Assembly: GCA_002900995.3 (NCBI GenBank)
Contig: CM035310.1
Location: 1,207,176-1,271,175, forward strand
Direction of reading: 5' to 3'
Source of the DNA: Ganoderma boninense
Taxonomy: Eukaryota; Basidiomycota; Agaricomycetes; Polyporales; Polyporaceae
Length of the DNA: 64,000 nucleotides
Shown: positions 34,308 to 44,922 of the stretch, one piece after another
How the letters are laid out: each line of letters begins with the position of its first letter
How positions within the stretch are numbered: the first letter of the stretch is position 1
The notes under the pieces: generated by a model
What the model was told of the DNA's origin: nothing
The model's database searches: none
The model's input: the letters and a program-made list of their open reading frames with translations, nothing else
Made by a program: the position numbers and the translations under genes

Positions 34308-35095
34308 GGCGAAGAGAGTAAGATACGCAAGGAGCGGACGGGTTCTTTAAAGTCGACGAGGACGAGGACGGGTGGGGAGAAAGAGGGGTGGGCGTCCGGA
34401 GGAGGTCGAAGACGGCGAGGACTTGTCCAACGTCGCTAGGACAACATGCGCAAACAACCCCTTGCGGCTCAGCGCCTCAGAGTCACATCACGGCCCTTCC
34501 ACGCCGCGGCACCCCAAACGCACCCCCGCACCCTGGTCCAGACCCACTTGTTTAATGCCTTCTCTCAGGTCTGATTGAGGCTGGCATGCCTTTGAAGTGT
34601 AGACGTTGGCTGACTTGGGCTATGTGCGAGTTTTTACCAGGACCTGTCTTGCTGTTCCCCGCACATGAATCATTCCCAACGTTATTACTCAGTACTCCCG
34701 CCCCCAACAGGCTGAGACCCAGCTCCAGGCGACCGTCATTGACGATGCATGACCTTGGCGTGGCCTCCCCATGACACCTTTGTGACACTCTGACGTTTCG
34801 GACCTGAACGTGAACGTCTGAGCAGGTACATGCTGATGGCGTCGCGCAGGTGCTCCGTCTGAGGCTCAGGCCGTCCACCTCGGAGGAGATGAGTGCGTCC
34901 TCACAACACTCAAGATGTTCCGCTAGATGATTAGAAGCAGAGAGACTGCCGCACCAAACGAACACAACGTCACTCAACACTACAATGGATTCTAGTAGAT
35001 CGGTACAACACTTGGTTTACTGCTTCTAACATCCATACAACATGACGTAGCCCATCGGAACCCCGGAGATATGCTCGTGAAATACAAAACAAAAC
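34308..35095. other. intergenic, no gene seen
   Basis: Promoter of the DUF7729 gene and 3' UTR of eEF1B-beta. No coding or repeat signal recognised. Confidence 0.5.
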
Positions 35096-36100
35096 TCAAA
35101 GCTCTGCGAAGCGATAGTCAATCGATCGATTCATAGATGAAAGATTGCGGGCAAGATGACACTCACTCTGCATGGCAGCAACATCAGAGCTCTGGACGTA
35201 GTCCTCGAACTCGGCGACACGCTCCTGGAGGTCATCGAGGGAGACGAGCTCGTCCTCAACGACGATGGTAATCTGGAGCTTCTTGATACCGTAACCGATC
35301 GGGACGAGCTTGGAGGCACCCCAGACGAGACCTTCCTGCTGGATGGAACGGACGGACTCCTCAAGCTTCACCATGTCAGTCTCGTCATCCCAAGGCTTCA
35401 CCTCGAGGGTGACAACGGACTGTATGCAGCAAGTCAACATCGCATTCCAAAGTATCGTACATACATAGTAGGAAAACACAGAACGGATGGGGGAGGGGTA
35501 CTGAGCCTGGACAGCAGACGAACCTTGGCAACGGTCTTAGGCTTCGCGGCCTTCTTCGCGTTGTAGGCGGCAACACGCTCAGCCTTGATGCGCTCTGCCT
35601 CAGCGTCCTCCTCGTCATCGTCGCCGAAGAGATCGATGTCATCGTCATCCTCTTCCGCAGCGGGCGCGGCCGCGGCCGCACCGCCGATGAAAGCCTCACC
35701 AGCGGAGCTGGAGCCAGAGAGGGAGCCGAACTCAGCCTCGTAGGACTTGATGTGGTGTACCAGCGTGCAACACTGGGGTTGGCAGACGCGCTGGGCGCAG
35801 CGGAGATGCCTTGAACACGGCGACGTCCGCCTGCGACGGAGTGTACCTGTGCGATTGAAATGACGTTAGTGTTGCTGCTAATGTCGCGGAACGCAAGTTG
35901 GAAGGTCAGAAAGCTAGGTAAAATGGATGTCGGCATGCTTGAGCAGCGGTGTCTAGTCGCTTCTTGGAAACACGGACCATAGCGTTGTGTTCATCGTACC
36001 GAAAACGTCTCTCGACGCCGAATGTGAAGAGAAACACTCACCCCTCAACGTAGGAGCGGGTCGCGAGGTGCGCCTCGAGCTTTCCGAGATCAACAGACAT
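35096..36100 (-). CDS. EFB1: translation elongation factor 1-beta (eEF1B-beta)
   Basis: Guanine-nucleotide exchange factor for eEF1A in the cytosol. Start at 36100: [20 protein letters not shown], then [20 protein letters not shown] (GST-C-like N-terminal domain), the acidic linker [20 protein letters not shown] and [20 protein letters not shown], then the catalytic C-terminal domain [60 protein letters not shown] and [20 protein letters not shown], ending MQKL-stop, with the final Lys codon split by the last intron (stop at 35096-35098). At about 35757 one base is missing ([27 protein letters not shown] expected), breaking the frame. A housekeeping gene this well preserved is unlikely to be dead, so this is probably a consensus error. 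At least four introns. Divergent with the deaminase gene. Confidence 0.95.
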
Positions 36101-36474
36101 TGTAGGATGAGGGAAAATTTGGAGCGAGGATGAGATCGATGAGGAGGGCTGTTTCGACAAGCGCGCGCAGAACGCGAATTTTATGCGGTCCCGTGATGCG
36201 CTTTAGGGCAGGGCGCCTTCTACTGTAACTCCGTATTGCCTCATGCCCTTGACTCCTCCCAACCTCCTCCCAACTGCCGCACTCAAGCGTTCTTCCTCGT
36301 GCACCTGTACTTGAACTCCTCTCGTCATATATTCCGTGTTGTACATTCAACGAGACTCCCAGTGTCCTGATCCAGCATTCCCAGGTGAGTATATGCGCGT
36401 TTTTTTACCTCCTCCGGCACAAACTTTATGCTTATCGTGTGCTCATCAGCGAATACACTCACCTACGAGCCAAG
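36101..36474. promoter_or_regulatory. shared divergent promoter of eEF1B-beta and the deaminase
   Basis: 374 bases between the two opposed start codons. A probable 5'-UTR intron of the deaminase runs from GTGAGTATATG (about 36384) to the CAG near 36449. No classical TATA box; a CGTCATATATTCCG word occurs at about 36324. Confidence 0.5.
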
Positions 36475-37538
36475 ATGAACAAGACCCAGTTTTACCTGTC
36501 GCAGTGTGCCGAGGCCGCGTCGAAGAGCCCGATGTGCTTCACCCTAGGCGCGGTTATGGTCAAGGGAGGCAAGGTCATATCCTCGGGCCACAATCATCAC
36601 CGACCGCACTATGACGGCGCGGAGGTCAGGACGCATGGACATCGCAAGGTAAGCTCCACCCATATCGTCCAACCCGTCCCCCCAGGCACCTCATGTTTGG
36701 CCCGCGCCGCAGCCCGTGTCGATGCATGCGGAGATGCACGCGATCTTCAGCCTGACCGGCATGTCCCCGTCGTTCAAGACGCAGGTTCAAGGCATGGAGC
36801 GTCGGGTTTCACCGGCTGCGCCTCCAGAACAACATACAACACCAAAAGGGCCAAAAGGGTCTGCGGGCCCTGAGAGCCTCCTCTCTGGGCCCACCCCCGC
36901 CGTCGCCGCCACCCTCGAGTCCCAGCCCGAGTCTGACTCCTGGGGCCTCTAAGCCGCCCAAGAGCAAGGGCGGGCGTAGGCGCCGCAGCTCAAGTCACAG
37001 CCTCCCGCGACCGTTACTGCCGCAGGCGAGCAGCAGCTCTAGCAGTAGTGGGGAGAGCAGCGGGAGCGAGAGCCGTCCATCCTCGTCCCATCGCCACGCG
37101 CGTCCTGCATTGTCCGTCGTACATCGTGGCGTTTCGCTCAACGGTCCAATGGCGACGCGTGTAAAGGACGGGGACCGGGGGTGGGACACGCGCCGTCGCG
37201 ATCCGCGGGCGAACGGTGCGGATATCTACGTCGCGCGCTTCACGAAAAATGGGATGGGCAGCGCGCGGCCGTGCTGGCGGTGCCTGGAGTGGTGCAGGTG
37301 GGCGGGCGTGAAGCGCATATTCCATTGGAACGCAGAGGAGAACAAGTTCGAGGTGGTGAAGGTTAACAGCGCTCAGGGTGGACAGTACCAGACGCATGCC
37401 GACATTCGTCTCTTCGCTGGACTGGTGCGCCGTCTTTATCGCTCTCGCTCTCGCGTCTTCCGTACTCATTTTTGTTCAGGGTTGGTAGGATCGCGGACTG
37501 CTTGTATCAATAGCCCTTTTTTTCTATACCACACTTGA
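36475..37538 (+). CDS. CMP/dCMP-type zinc deaminase with long Ser-rich insertion
   Basis: Start MNKTQFYLSQCAEAASKSPM at 36475, then CFTLGAVMVKGGKVISSGHN and HHRPHYDGAEVRTHGHRK. After an intron (about 36655-36713) the active-site motif is PVSMHAEMHAIFSLTG: His at 36725-36727 is a zinc ligand and Glu at 36731-36733 the proton shuttle. The second zinc motif is ARPCWRCLEWCRWAGVKRIF at about 37263-37322. Family members usually have some 25-40 residues between HAE and PCxxC; here about 180 codons intervene, filled with Pro/Ser/Arg (SKPPKSKGGRRRRSSS, SSSSGESSGSESRPSS) and VKDGDRGWDTRRRDPRANGA. The HAE and PCWRC exons are in different frames, so an undetected intron or a base error lies near 36810-36890. 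The 3' end after ADIRLFAGL is uncertain; a further exon may reach 37810. Substrate (nucleotide, tRNA or other) cannot be told. Confidence 0.75.
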
Positions 37539-40485
37539 CATCCTAGGTGTCCACGGTGGCCGATGTTAGACTCTGTCGTGGATGGCTATCTCCGTCCCGT
37601 CTCAACTCACCCCGACAACTGCTCCCCGTCCCTATCCATGGGCGACCGGAGTTACTAATGCGGGGAAGATCAAGCTGCTGCAAGAGAAGGTACCAATTCA
37701 GCCATGAGATCGTACGCTTGTCTCTTGGTTTTACTATGTGCCTGACATCCTCTGCTTTAGTGCGTAGGCGTAGGCAGAAATATTCTTTTCGTATGGCGTT
37801 GCAACCTTGAGAGGGATTTAATTCCATTGTACAGCGCTCGTATACCCTTCGTCATGCGTGGAATGCTCCTTCCATCCACCCCGCGAAAATCGCCCTGCGT
37901 CCTCGCTGTGGACTGACGGGGTTATCAAAGCGGGGGACAGCAACGCTATAATATGCTGGACGCCAATTCGCTTTACCCGAGAGACTGCATTGTTGGTCCG
38001 TCGGCATCGGACTGCGTCTCACATCCTTGCACTGTATCTCGCGCTTGAAATCGATTCCTCGTGTTAAATCAGACCAAAGTCGCGGTGGGGAATGTGGTGT
38101 ATCCATCCTCTTGACTTTCATCGTTCTGGAGAAATCGCCGTGACCTGCCCCCCCCCCGCTTTAGGTCCGCGAAGAGTCGAGTGTAAACTTTTGAGAGCGA
38201 CAAACTCGGTGATGGTGGCCCAATGTCCCAATGTAGCATCCTCAATATCGTTCTTTTCTCAATCGTAATATAGTTCCTACCAGCCAGTGAGGAGGGTAGA
38301 ATAGGAGTATGCATAAGTGCCCTCGAATTCGCCGGCATGAAGTGAGATGAAGGAAAGAAGCTGGAGACTACTCTGGATCATCTTGGCGGACCTGTTGGAT
38401 GGTCTGAACTGCACCAAGCTCATACGAGGGAACTTGACCGTCACATCATGCCACCATAAAACTCCGTATTTTTAGGTACTGCGTGCGCAGTTCGAACAAT
38501 GTGGACGATAGAAGGTTAAGTGAATGAGCGTTCCGACCTCTTCATATGCTCTCTTTGCACGCCCTCCCACATCCATACGTCTTCACAAGCTGCGGTTCGC
38601 GAGTCCATCATGCACCATTTTATTCGCGTTCGAGACTAGCCGTATTTTCGTGAACAGCAAGGTCTCGACTTGACTTGCTTATGATCAGCCAGGAGTTCTC
38701 CCAGAACGCTCACCGGGAGGGTACCTATGGCGCGACCACCATCTCGACCATGCAAAAATCGGCGACCGTGTAAACACCGGATGGATAGCACGCGAGCGGT
38801 GACGGAGCCTAACGTTATCCCCTCGTCATCCATCTTGCAGTCCCAGGGTGTCAAGATGGATGCGCCATTCATCTCCATCCAAGGGCTTGAGGTCGTATAG
38901 CTGTCCGGCCGTCTTACGCTACTTATGAATCAATAACTGACAGTCAGTTTCTAGGCAGCGCGAATGGCCTTGGGCAAGCTCACCGTAGTGCAATCCTCTG
39001 AAATATGGCGTCCTATGCCTATGCCAATGGAAGGATCTCTTCGAAAGCCGGCGGTCGGACAGCTCCAATACGCACGAAGTCCGGACCCGGGTAGATGCTG
39101 CGCAAAATGGTGTTCGAATATCATTGATCCGCTCGACTAGATTGTCCGCAGCATGGGTGTTATGCTCCGGCACCAATGCGTTTAGCCTTTAGCTCAGAAT
39201 CTTCCGTACTAACCTCGTCGAGCATCTGGACCATTGGACACGCGCTGGGGGCCTTGGTGCAGTACCACCGAGGTTCCGTTTACTCCAGTCACCGCCGAAA
39301 GCTCACAGGAGAGCGATAAAGAGGTGTCTTACCTATGACAATGATTCATGACTTTATGAATAAACTCACCGGCCATATGGTGCGGTCCCAACCCACGTGC
39401 AGGTACGAAGGTCCAGTAAAATGGCCTTTTGCTGTGGACAGTGGCAGTGTAAAAAATAGCGTTCGAGTACTCGTCCGAGGGCTGCGGCCTGAGGACGGTC
39501 GCGCGACCTTCGGGAGCCGGGCAAAATCGAGGTATGGTAATTGAGCGTCGGACAACTTCACAATCAACGGAAGAGCACGCAATTCCGACTGCGCAAAGAT
39601 GAGACCGTGACGTCGCAAGAATAAGGAGAAACATACGGCGTATTACAACAGCGTGCTCGATTAGCATGCGAGACGCGATCCAGAGGACTCGGGAGGCGGT
39701 CGTGTACGGCGGACATGAAGGAACAGTTGAGGTATTCGAACAGGGCGCCTCGACCACTCCCGCTGCTATCGGCAAATTCCGGCAGCTCCAATCGCTGCGC
39801 AAGCACAAGCCTGCCCCTCGTCGTTTCGCGACTCTCAACGGTATGCTACGAGTGCCTTATACACCTCCCTTGGTGACCTCGGACAGACCCTGGTACTATT
39901 GCAAGGAGATCCTCCTTTCAAGCCGCCGAATTGAACGACAGACGCTAAAACTTGGACGTGATGCTACGGAGTCCGAGGTTCGCAGCCTGCTCACCGATCA
40001 AAGAACTGACCATTCGGAGGATAATAGCGGACAAGGCGGACCACCTTGGTAGCCTTCCACATTCTTTCATTCCGACGAGGATTTTCCTCGCAATCTTCCT
40101 GGCTTTGGTATGGCCGGGTATGTTGTGCGCATTGTGAACCACGGCGAGCTCTCACTGAGGTCACGGCTGAGGCCCACATGCGTAAGGTGGGTGGAGCTGG
40201 CAATAACAGTGGGGCATCAACGCTTACACCTTCCGAAGTTCACAGTCGTGCCATGCTCCAGACGATCACCGCGTCGGCTAAACCTGCTGCGCAGGTGGAC
40301 GGTGTGCTGTCTCTCCGCGGTTCAAAGTCGCGTCGACGATCGAAAAATCCGTGTGCAGGTGGTAACATGCGTATAAAACCCCTTCCACCATCGCCCTTTC
40401 TCCTCAGTTCCCTCCACTCCTACTTTCTTGTGCACAGTCCTCAGACAACAACCTCTTCTGCTCATCCTTTCGCACCACAGCAAAG
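37539..40485. other. gene-poor region, no supported gene
   Basis: Nearly 3 kb. It may include a last deaminase exon (37547-37810). Opposed frames at 39329-39838 (-) and 39666-40052 (+) overlap and match nothing I know. The right end is the promoter of the repeat-protein gene. Confidence 0.4.
40372..40378 (+). promoter_or_regulatory. TATA box of the repeat-protein gene
   Basis: TATAAAA, about 110 bases upstream of the ATG at 40486, followed by a C/T-rich leader rich in CCTT and CTCC. Strong-promoter architecture typical of highly expressed secreted-protein genes in these fungi. Confidence 0.6.
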
Positions 40486-41812
40486 ATGATGCACCTTCTC
40501 AACTTCGTCCTTGCCGCCCTCATTGTTGGCCGAGGTGGGTTTAGATGGGAACCTCAGACAGACTTATTTTGACATGACTTGGTTAACAGTTGCTGCTGCT
40601 CCTGCCGGACCTTCCTCTGGCGTGCCCAGCGGGCTTCCGTTCCCCTCGGGCCCTGCCCCGTCTGGTGTGCCCTCTGGCTTCCCCATTCCCTCGGGAGTGT
40701 CTGGCATACCGCCCCCGCCCCCGCCGCCTTTCCGGTGTGCCCTCTGGCGTGCCTCCCAGCGGGCTGCCCTCTGGTGCGCCCCCCGCGCCCTCTGGTGCCC
40801 CGTCGAACGTCCGCCGCCAGGCCCCATCGGGTGCGCCCCCGTCTGGCTTGCCCCCTAGGCCTTCGGGTGCCCCTTCAGGTGTGCCGCCTTCGGGTGCCCC
40901 GTCTGGCATCCCGCCTCCGCCCCGCCCTCGGGTGTCCCTTCGGGCCCTGCTCCTTCGGGTCCCGCTCCCTCGGGCCCACCACCCTCTGGGGCTCCCTCGA
41001 ACGCGCGTCGTCAGGCCCCGTCGGGTGCGCCTCCCTCCGGCGCCCCGTCTGGCTTCCCTCGCCCTTCGGGACCCCCGCCGTCGGGTGCTCCTAGGCCCTC
41101 TGGTGCTCCATCGGGCGTGCCGCCCCCGCCGTCTGGCGCTCCTTCCGGCCCCGCTCCCTCGGGCCCGGCCCCATCAGGTCCCGCGCCCCTCCGGTGCTCC
41201 CTCCAACGAGCGTCGCCAGGCGCCATCTGGCCCAGCTCCCTCAGGCCCACCCCCCTCCGGTGGCCCGTCGGGCTTCCCTCGTCCTTCGGGCCCTCCCCCC
41301 ATCGGGTGCTCCCTCTGGCGTCCCTCCTCCGCCGCCCTCGGGTGCGCCGTCTGGCCCCGCTCCTTCGGGCCCTGCACCCTCCGGCCCTGCTCCATCTGGT
41401 GCGCCCTCTAACGCACGCCGTCAGGCCCCCTCGGGTGCGCCTTCGGGCTTCCCTAGGCCCTCGGGTCCTCCCCGTCCGGTGCGCCTTCTGGCGTTCCGCC
41501 CCCGCCCCCTCCCTCTGGCGCCCCTCGGGCCCTGCGCCCTCTGGCCCCGCACCTTCGGGCCCCGCTCCCTCTGGCGCGCCGTCCAATGCTCGCCGCCAGG
41601 CCCCGTCCGGCGCGCCTCCCTCTGGTGCGCCCCCTGTTCCCTCGGGTGAGCCTTCTGGCGTGCCGCCGCCGCCCTTCCCCTCGGGCGCTGCTCCATCGGG
41701 TGCGCCCCCTTCTGGTGCTCCCTCGGGCTTCCCCAGGCCCTCTGGTCCGCCCCCGTCCGGTGTTCCCTCTGGTCCTGCTCCCTCTGGGCCCGCCCCGTCC
41801 GCCTCGGCCTGA
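40486..41812 (+). CDS. secreted Pro/Ser/Gly/Ala repeat protein with dibasic RRQAPSG blocks (KEX2-type precursor candidate)
   Basis: Exon 1 (40486-40533) encodes MMHLLNFVLAALIVGR; a short intron ends at TTAACAG (about 40588); exon 2 continues VAAAPAGPSSGVPSGLPFPS, so a signal peptide with cleavage after AAA or APA is likely. The rest is APSG/VPSG/PPSG repeats. A conserved block S-N-(V/A/E)-R-R-Q-A-P-S-G occurs five times, with the RR codons at 40812, 41006, 41211, 41416 and 41591, spaced 194, 205, 205 and 175 bases. Between blocks come GFPRPSGPPPSG-like and PPPPP segments. The protein ends SGPAPSGPAPSASA-stop at 41810-41812. RR followed by Gln suggests Kex2 cleavage and pyroglutamate formation. 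The five blocks lie in frames 0, 2, 0, 1 and 2, so the frame breaks repeatedly, always near C-runs; I think these are consensus errors, but decay is possible. No homologue is recognised. Confidence 0.65.
40803..41599 (+). repeat. ~200-base tandem repeat array (5 units) inside the repeat-protein gene
   Basis: Each unit starts at TCN-AAY-NNN-CGY-CGY-CAG-GCC, coding S-N-x-R-R-Q-A. Unit starts are at about 40803, 40997, 41202, 41407 and 41582. Synonymous codon differences between units show they are not a recent perfect duplication. Confidence 0.8.
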
Positions 41813-42699
41813 GGTGACGCACGCTCAGCATCAGCAAGAAAGTTTGCTTTCTCGGCTTTTTGTCTGAAGGACTGTTTTCTGAAGAAATGTGGATAGGGGG
41901 TATGCGATAGGATATTCTCTGACTCACGGTCGATACTAGTAGCGGCGTAGTGTTCGTATGCTTGGCCTTCGCCACTTTCAAATACGGTCGATCGGAACCT
42001 GGGGTGTCCTTTGCGAATATTCTCTTGCGTAGATCCACTTATATGCGCTTGTGTCCGTCGTATTATCGGGTGAAAAAATCACAGTCGTTCCTTAAGCACA
42101 GGTTTTGGCCGATTCGCACCAAGACTCAGCGCCATGCCAGCAACCATAAGCATCGAAACTTTCGGTCATTGGCCGCCGCGCGTAGTTCGGGGGGAGCCTC
42201 ACTGGCACTGCATACGGTCACAGGCGAAACATACATCCCGTAGGCCTTCGTCTCTATTCAGCGGAGCATCACGATCGGGACGGCTTGCACAGAGGTACAA
42301 GTATCCGGCCTACTTGCACATATCCAACGCAGCACGCCCTATGACCATGATCGGGCTCAACGGACGACGACTTTTAACACGACGGAACGATCACGCTTAT
42401 TGCTCAGAATGTCGAGTTTCGCGCGTCTAGCAGGGCGCGCTGGCACAGCACTCGCAAGTCTGTTCAAACGCACTGGCCGTCCCGAGGAAAACAACATCGT
42501 TGAAGAGTTGAATACTAGTCAGATACAGCGCAAAAATGCATGGAAGTCTATAATATCGTTAACCAAAAAGTCCGATTAGATCAGCAACGTGCACACATCG
42601 CTCGCCAGTATCGTCAGTCCGCAAGTCCGCAAACCACCCCCACAATTCCCAATCCCCAACCCACGACCGTAAGTCAAAGCGGTCTCAATATCAATATCA
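41813..42699. other. intergenic, no gene seen
   Basis: Between convergent genes; 3' UTRs on both sides. No coding signal or repeat recognised. Confidence 0.5.
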
Positions 42700-44332
42700 T
42701 CACGACAGGAGCATCGCGAACGCGGCCCCAATTATCGCGCCCACGGCTGCCAGGTACGAGCTCGCCCCACCAACAAGGGCCACAGCGCCATTCTTGCTGG
42801 TGCCCGATGACGCCTCATTACCCCCCGAGGTAGCGGTGGGCGCCACCGACGAGAGCACGAGGCTGGTTCCAGAAGTCGTCGGGTCGAGCGCATCCCCACT
42901 GAGCGAGTACGCCTTGACGTAGTTGATTTCGAAATACGCGTCGGCGTACTGGCTCGTGCCGTTGTTGATCACGTTCTCGAGGTACTGGCGACAAGAGATA
43001 TAGTCAACGCCAGCGCGCCCCACAAGCGAAAAGCGAAAAGTATCGAGAGGGACTACGTACGCAGGTAGAAGTGTTTCCAACGGGGCCGCCACACGTCTGT
43101 GCGTAGATGGTCGGTTGCCCGGCGCTATACGCAGGAGAGCAGGTCGTGAACGGAGGGAGGATGAGTGATGGACGGACATGCTCACAAGTCACCGCATAGC
43201 GTGATGTCGATCACCATCTGCTGAGGCGTGAAGAACTCTGTGATGTTGCACGTAGAGGCGGGCCATGCTGCCGACGGAGTTCCCCATGTCGACGGGTCGA
43301 TCGAGGTCGAGGTGTTGCTGACATCGGCAGGAATGCTGTCCCGCTGTACCACACAAGAGCAGTCAATGCCAAAAATGGATCAGGAGTCAGCTATGAAGCG
43401 AGAACGCACAGTCCAGAACCACACGCTGAACGAAACCTCCGCCAGTTAGCACATCGTACGACTGGACATGAATGTGGGCTCACAAGATGCCCGACACGTC
43501 GAATTGTGCCGCCCACACGCCTCCTCCTGCCGATGCGAACGCGGCTCCGGCGTTATTTGGCTGCGTCTCGATGACGGTACAGCCAATTGAGGAGTTCGCT
43601 CCCTGGGAGCAATCTGTGCCCGAAGTCTTGCCCAGCTGCATGACATTGGCAGGCTGCGTGCACCCAGTGGTCGTGTGGAGCGTCATCTGGTTACTTGTCG
43701 CGAGGTTGACAAGTTCCATGATGTCGATCTCGCCTCCTGCGGGCCAGTTAGGCCCTTTCGTCCAGAAGCTTGGCCACACCTGTCATTGTAAGTAGTAGTC
43801 AGCTGGCGAAAACATTGGGTAAGTACGACCCACGCACTGAGCATCCAAACGGAATATGCACTGCGTCAAGCACGAAAACGCTTCCTACAGAGAAGAAATC
43901 ATGCGTGTTGATTTTGACCTGCATACATGCAAGCTCAGCAAGCGCCATCGACTCCATGCCTCTTCCTCTGTAGCCTGGGACTCACGGAATTCCGCTTGAG
44001 GTTGAACGGGACGAAGGAGGTGTTGTCGACCTTGATGATCGCACGACCCGCGTCGTTGACGAACGTGAGCTTGCTCGCGTCCGCATCCGCTTCGCTGAGG
44101 AAGTTGACGTCGCCTGCGAGCCGACGGCCGCTCGAGATGAGCCACTGGTCCGCCCGTCGCGATCAGATTCACGCGCATATATGGACGCACCATTCGTCGT
44201 GTTGTCGAACCCGTCGAAAAAGTCCCATCCGTCGAAGAAATTTGACCCCGAGAACGACTGGGCGAGGTTGTATGCGGCGAGGGTCTGCCCAGCAGACCAG
44301 GAGAGGACACCGAGGCTCGCAAGGAGGCGCAT
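42700..44332 (-). CDS. secreted GH16 endo-1,3(4)-beta-glucanase, GPI-anchored (copy 2)
   Basis: Start at 44332: MRLLASLGVLSWSAGQTLA signal peptide, then AYNLAQSFSGSNFFDGWDFF and DGFDNTTNG. Later exons: GDVNFLSEADASKLTFVNDA, GRAIIKVDNTSFVPFNLKRN, INTHDFFSVGSVFVLDA, FGCSVWPSFWTKGPNWPAGG, catalytic EIDIMELVN (ExDxxE intact), SNQMTLHTTTGCTQPANVM, GGGVWAAQFDVSGI, NITEFFTPQQMVIDITLCGD, YLENVINNGTSQYADAYFEI, and a Ser/Thr/Gly-rich linker with the GPI tail SYLAAVGAIIGAAFAMLLS-stop at 42700-42702. Introns are in the same places as in copies 1 and 3. Roles as for copy 1. Tandem head-to-tail with copy 3, 1.3 kb apart, with a hAT-like MITE about 200 bases upstream of its start. A CTATAACG box lies at about 44428-44435. 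Confidence 0.92.
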
Positions 44333-44532
44333 GGGGGAGGGAAGGACGCGTAGTGGCGGGTGGCGGCAGTGGACGACCGGAGACAAGGAGCTAGGTCCTG
44401 GCGTGCCGCAGTCGGCCTCGGCCACGCGTTATAGCTGGCAGGACGGAGGGTGTTCGCACCGTTGCACAGCCGTGAGTGATGACAATGTGTGTGAGTGGTC
44501 GGGCCTAAAAATACGTACCTCCGTGGAAGTCC
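44333..44532. promoter_or_regulatory. proximal promoter of GH16 copy 2, bounded by a MITE
   Basis: The 200 bases between the start codon and the MITE's left target duplication. It contains CTATAACG (minus strand) about 95 bases upstream of the ATG. Any upstream control element must lie inside or beyond the MITE. Confidence 0.45.
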
Positions 44533-44914
44533 AGGACCCCTGACAATAGGTGGGGAGGCTGGATCCGATTGGGAGTCGCTGGGCTCAAAATGTCCGGTTT
44601 TTTTTGGCCAAATTTTGCCTCATATGTCCGGGTTTTTTCCAGCCTGGAGGCCGTTTTTCCGCCAAAATTGTCCGGATTTGAGGATCCAGCATCGCCGGAT
44701 AGCCCCGGATGAGGCCTCCCGGAGCTCCGCGGGCGCTTCGCGCCCGCTCTCCCTCAACGACCCAACTTTGAACCCACCCATGTCCGGATAGTGATCTGGC
44801 CTGAGGTCGATTTTGACCCCCATTTGTCCGGATTTGAACCAGCCTGAGGGGGGTCAACCGGCCAAATTTGTCCGGATCCACGAACCAGCCATCCCACCTA
44901 TTGTCAGGGGTCCT
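44533..44914. mobile_element. hAT-like MITE with 8-base target duplication
   Basis: 382-base element. The ends AGGACCCCTGACAATAGGTG (left) and the matching reverse complement (right, ending TGTCAGGGGTCCT) pair over about 30 bases with one gap. The flanks are an exact 8-base direct repeat GGAAGTCC at 44525-44532 and 44915-44922, the hAT-superfamily target size. Inside, TGTCCGG occurs six times (about 44590, 44626, 44669, 44780, 44825 and 44868), like subterminal transposase-binding repeats. No coding frame is present, so it is non-autonomous. The sharp TSD suggests recent insertion. Confidence 0.88.
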
Positions 44915-44922
44915 GGAAGTCC

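Noticed and set aside
39329..40052. Opposed frames of 169 (-) and 128 (+) codons
   Set aside because: They overlap each other, neither has a signal, motif or splice context, and no family is recognised.
41011..42038. Long Arg/Gly/Pro-rich frames on the minus strand opposite the repeat protein
   Set aside because: Mirror images of the GC-rich tandem repeat; composition only reflects the opposite strand.
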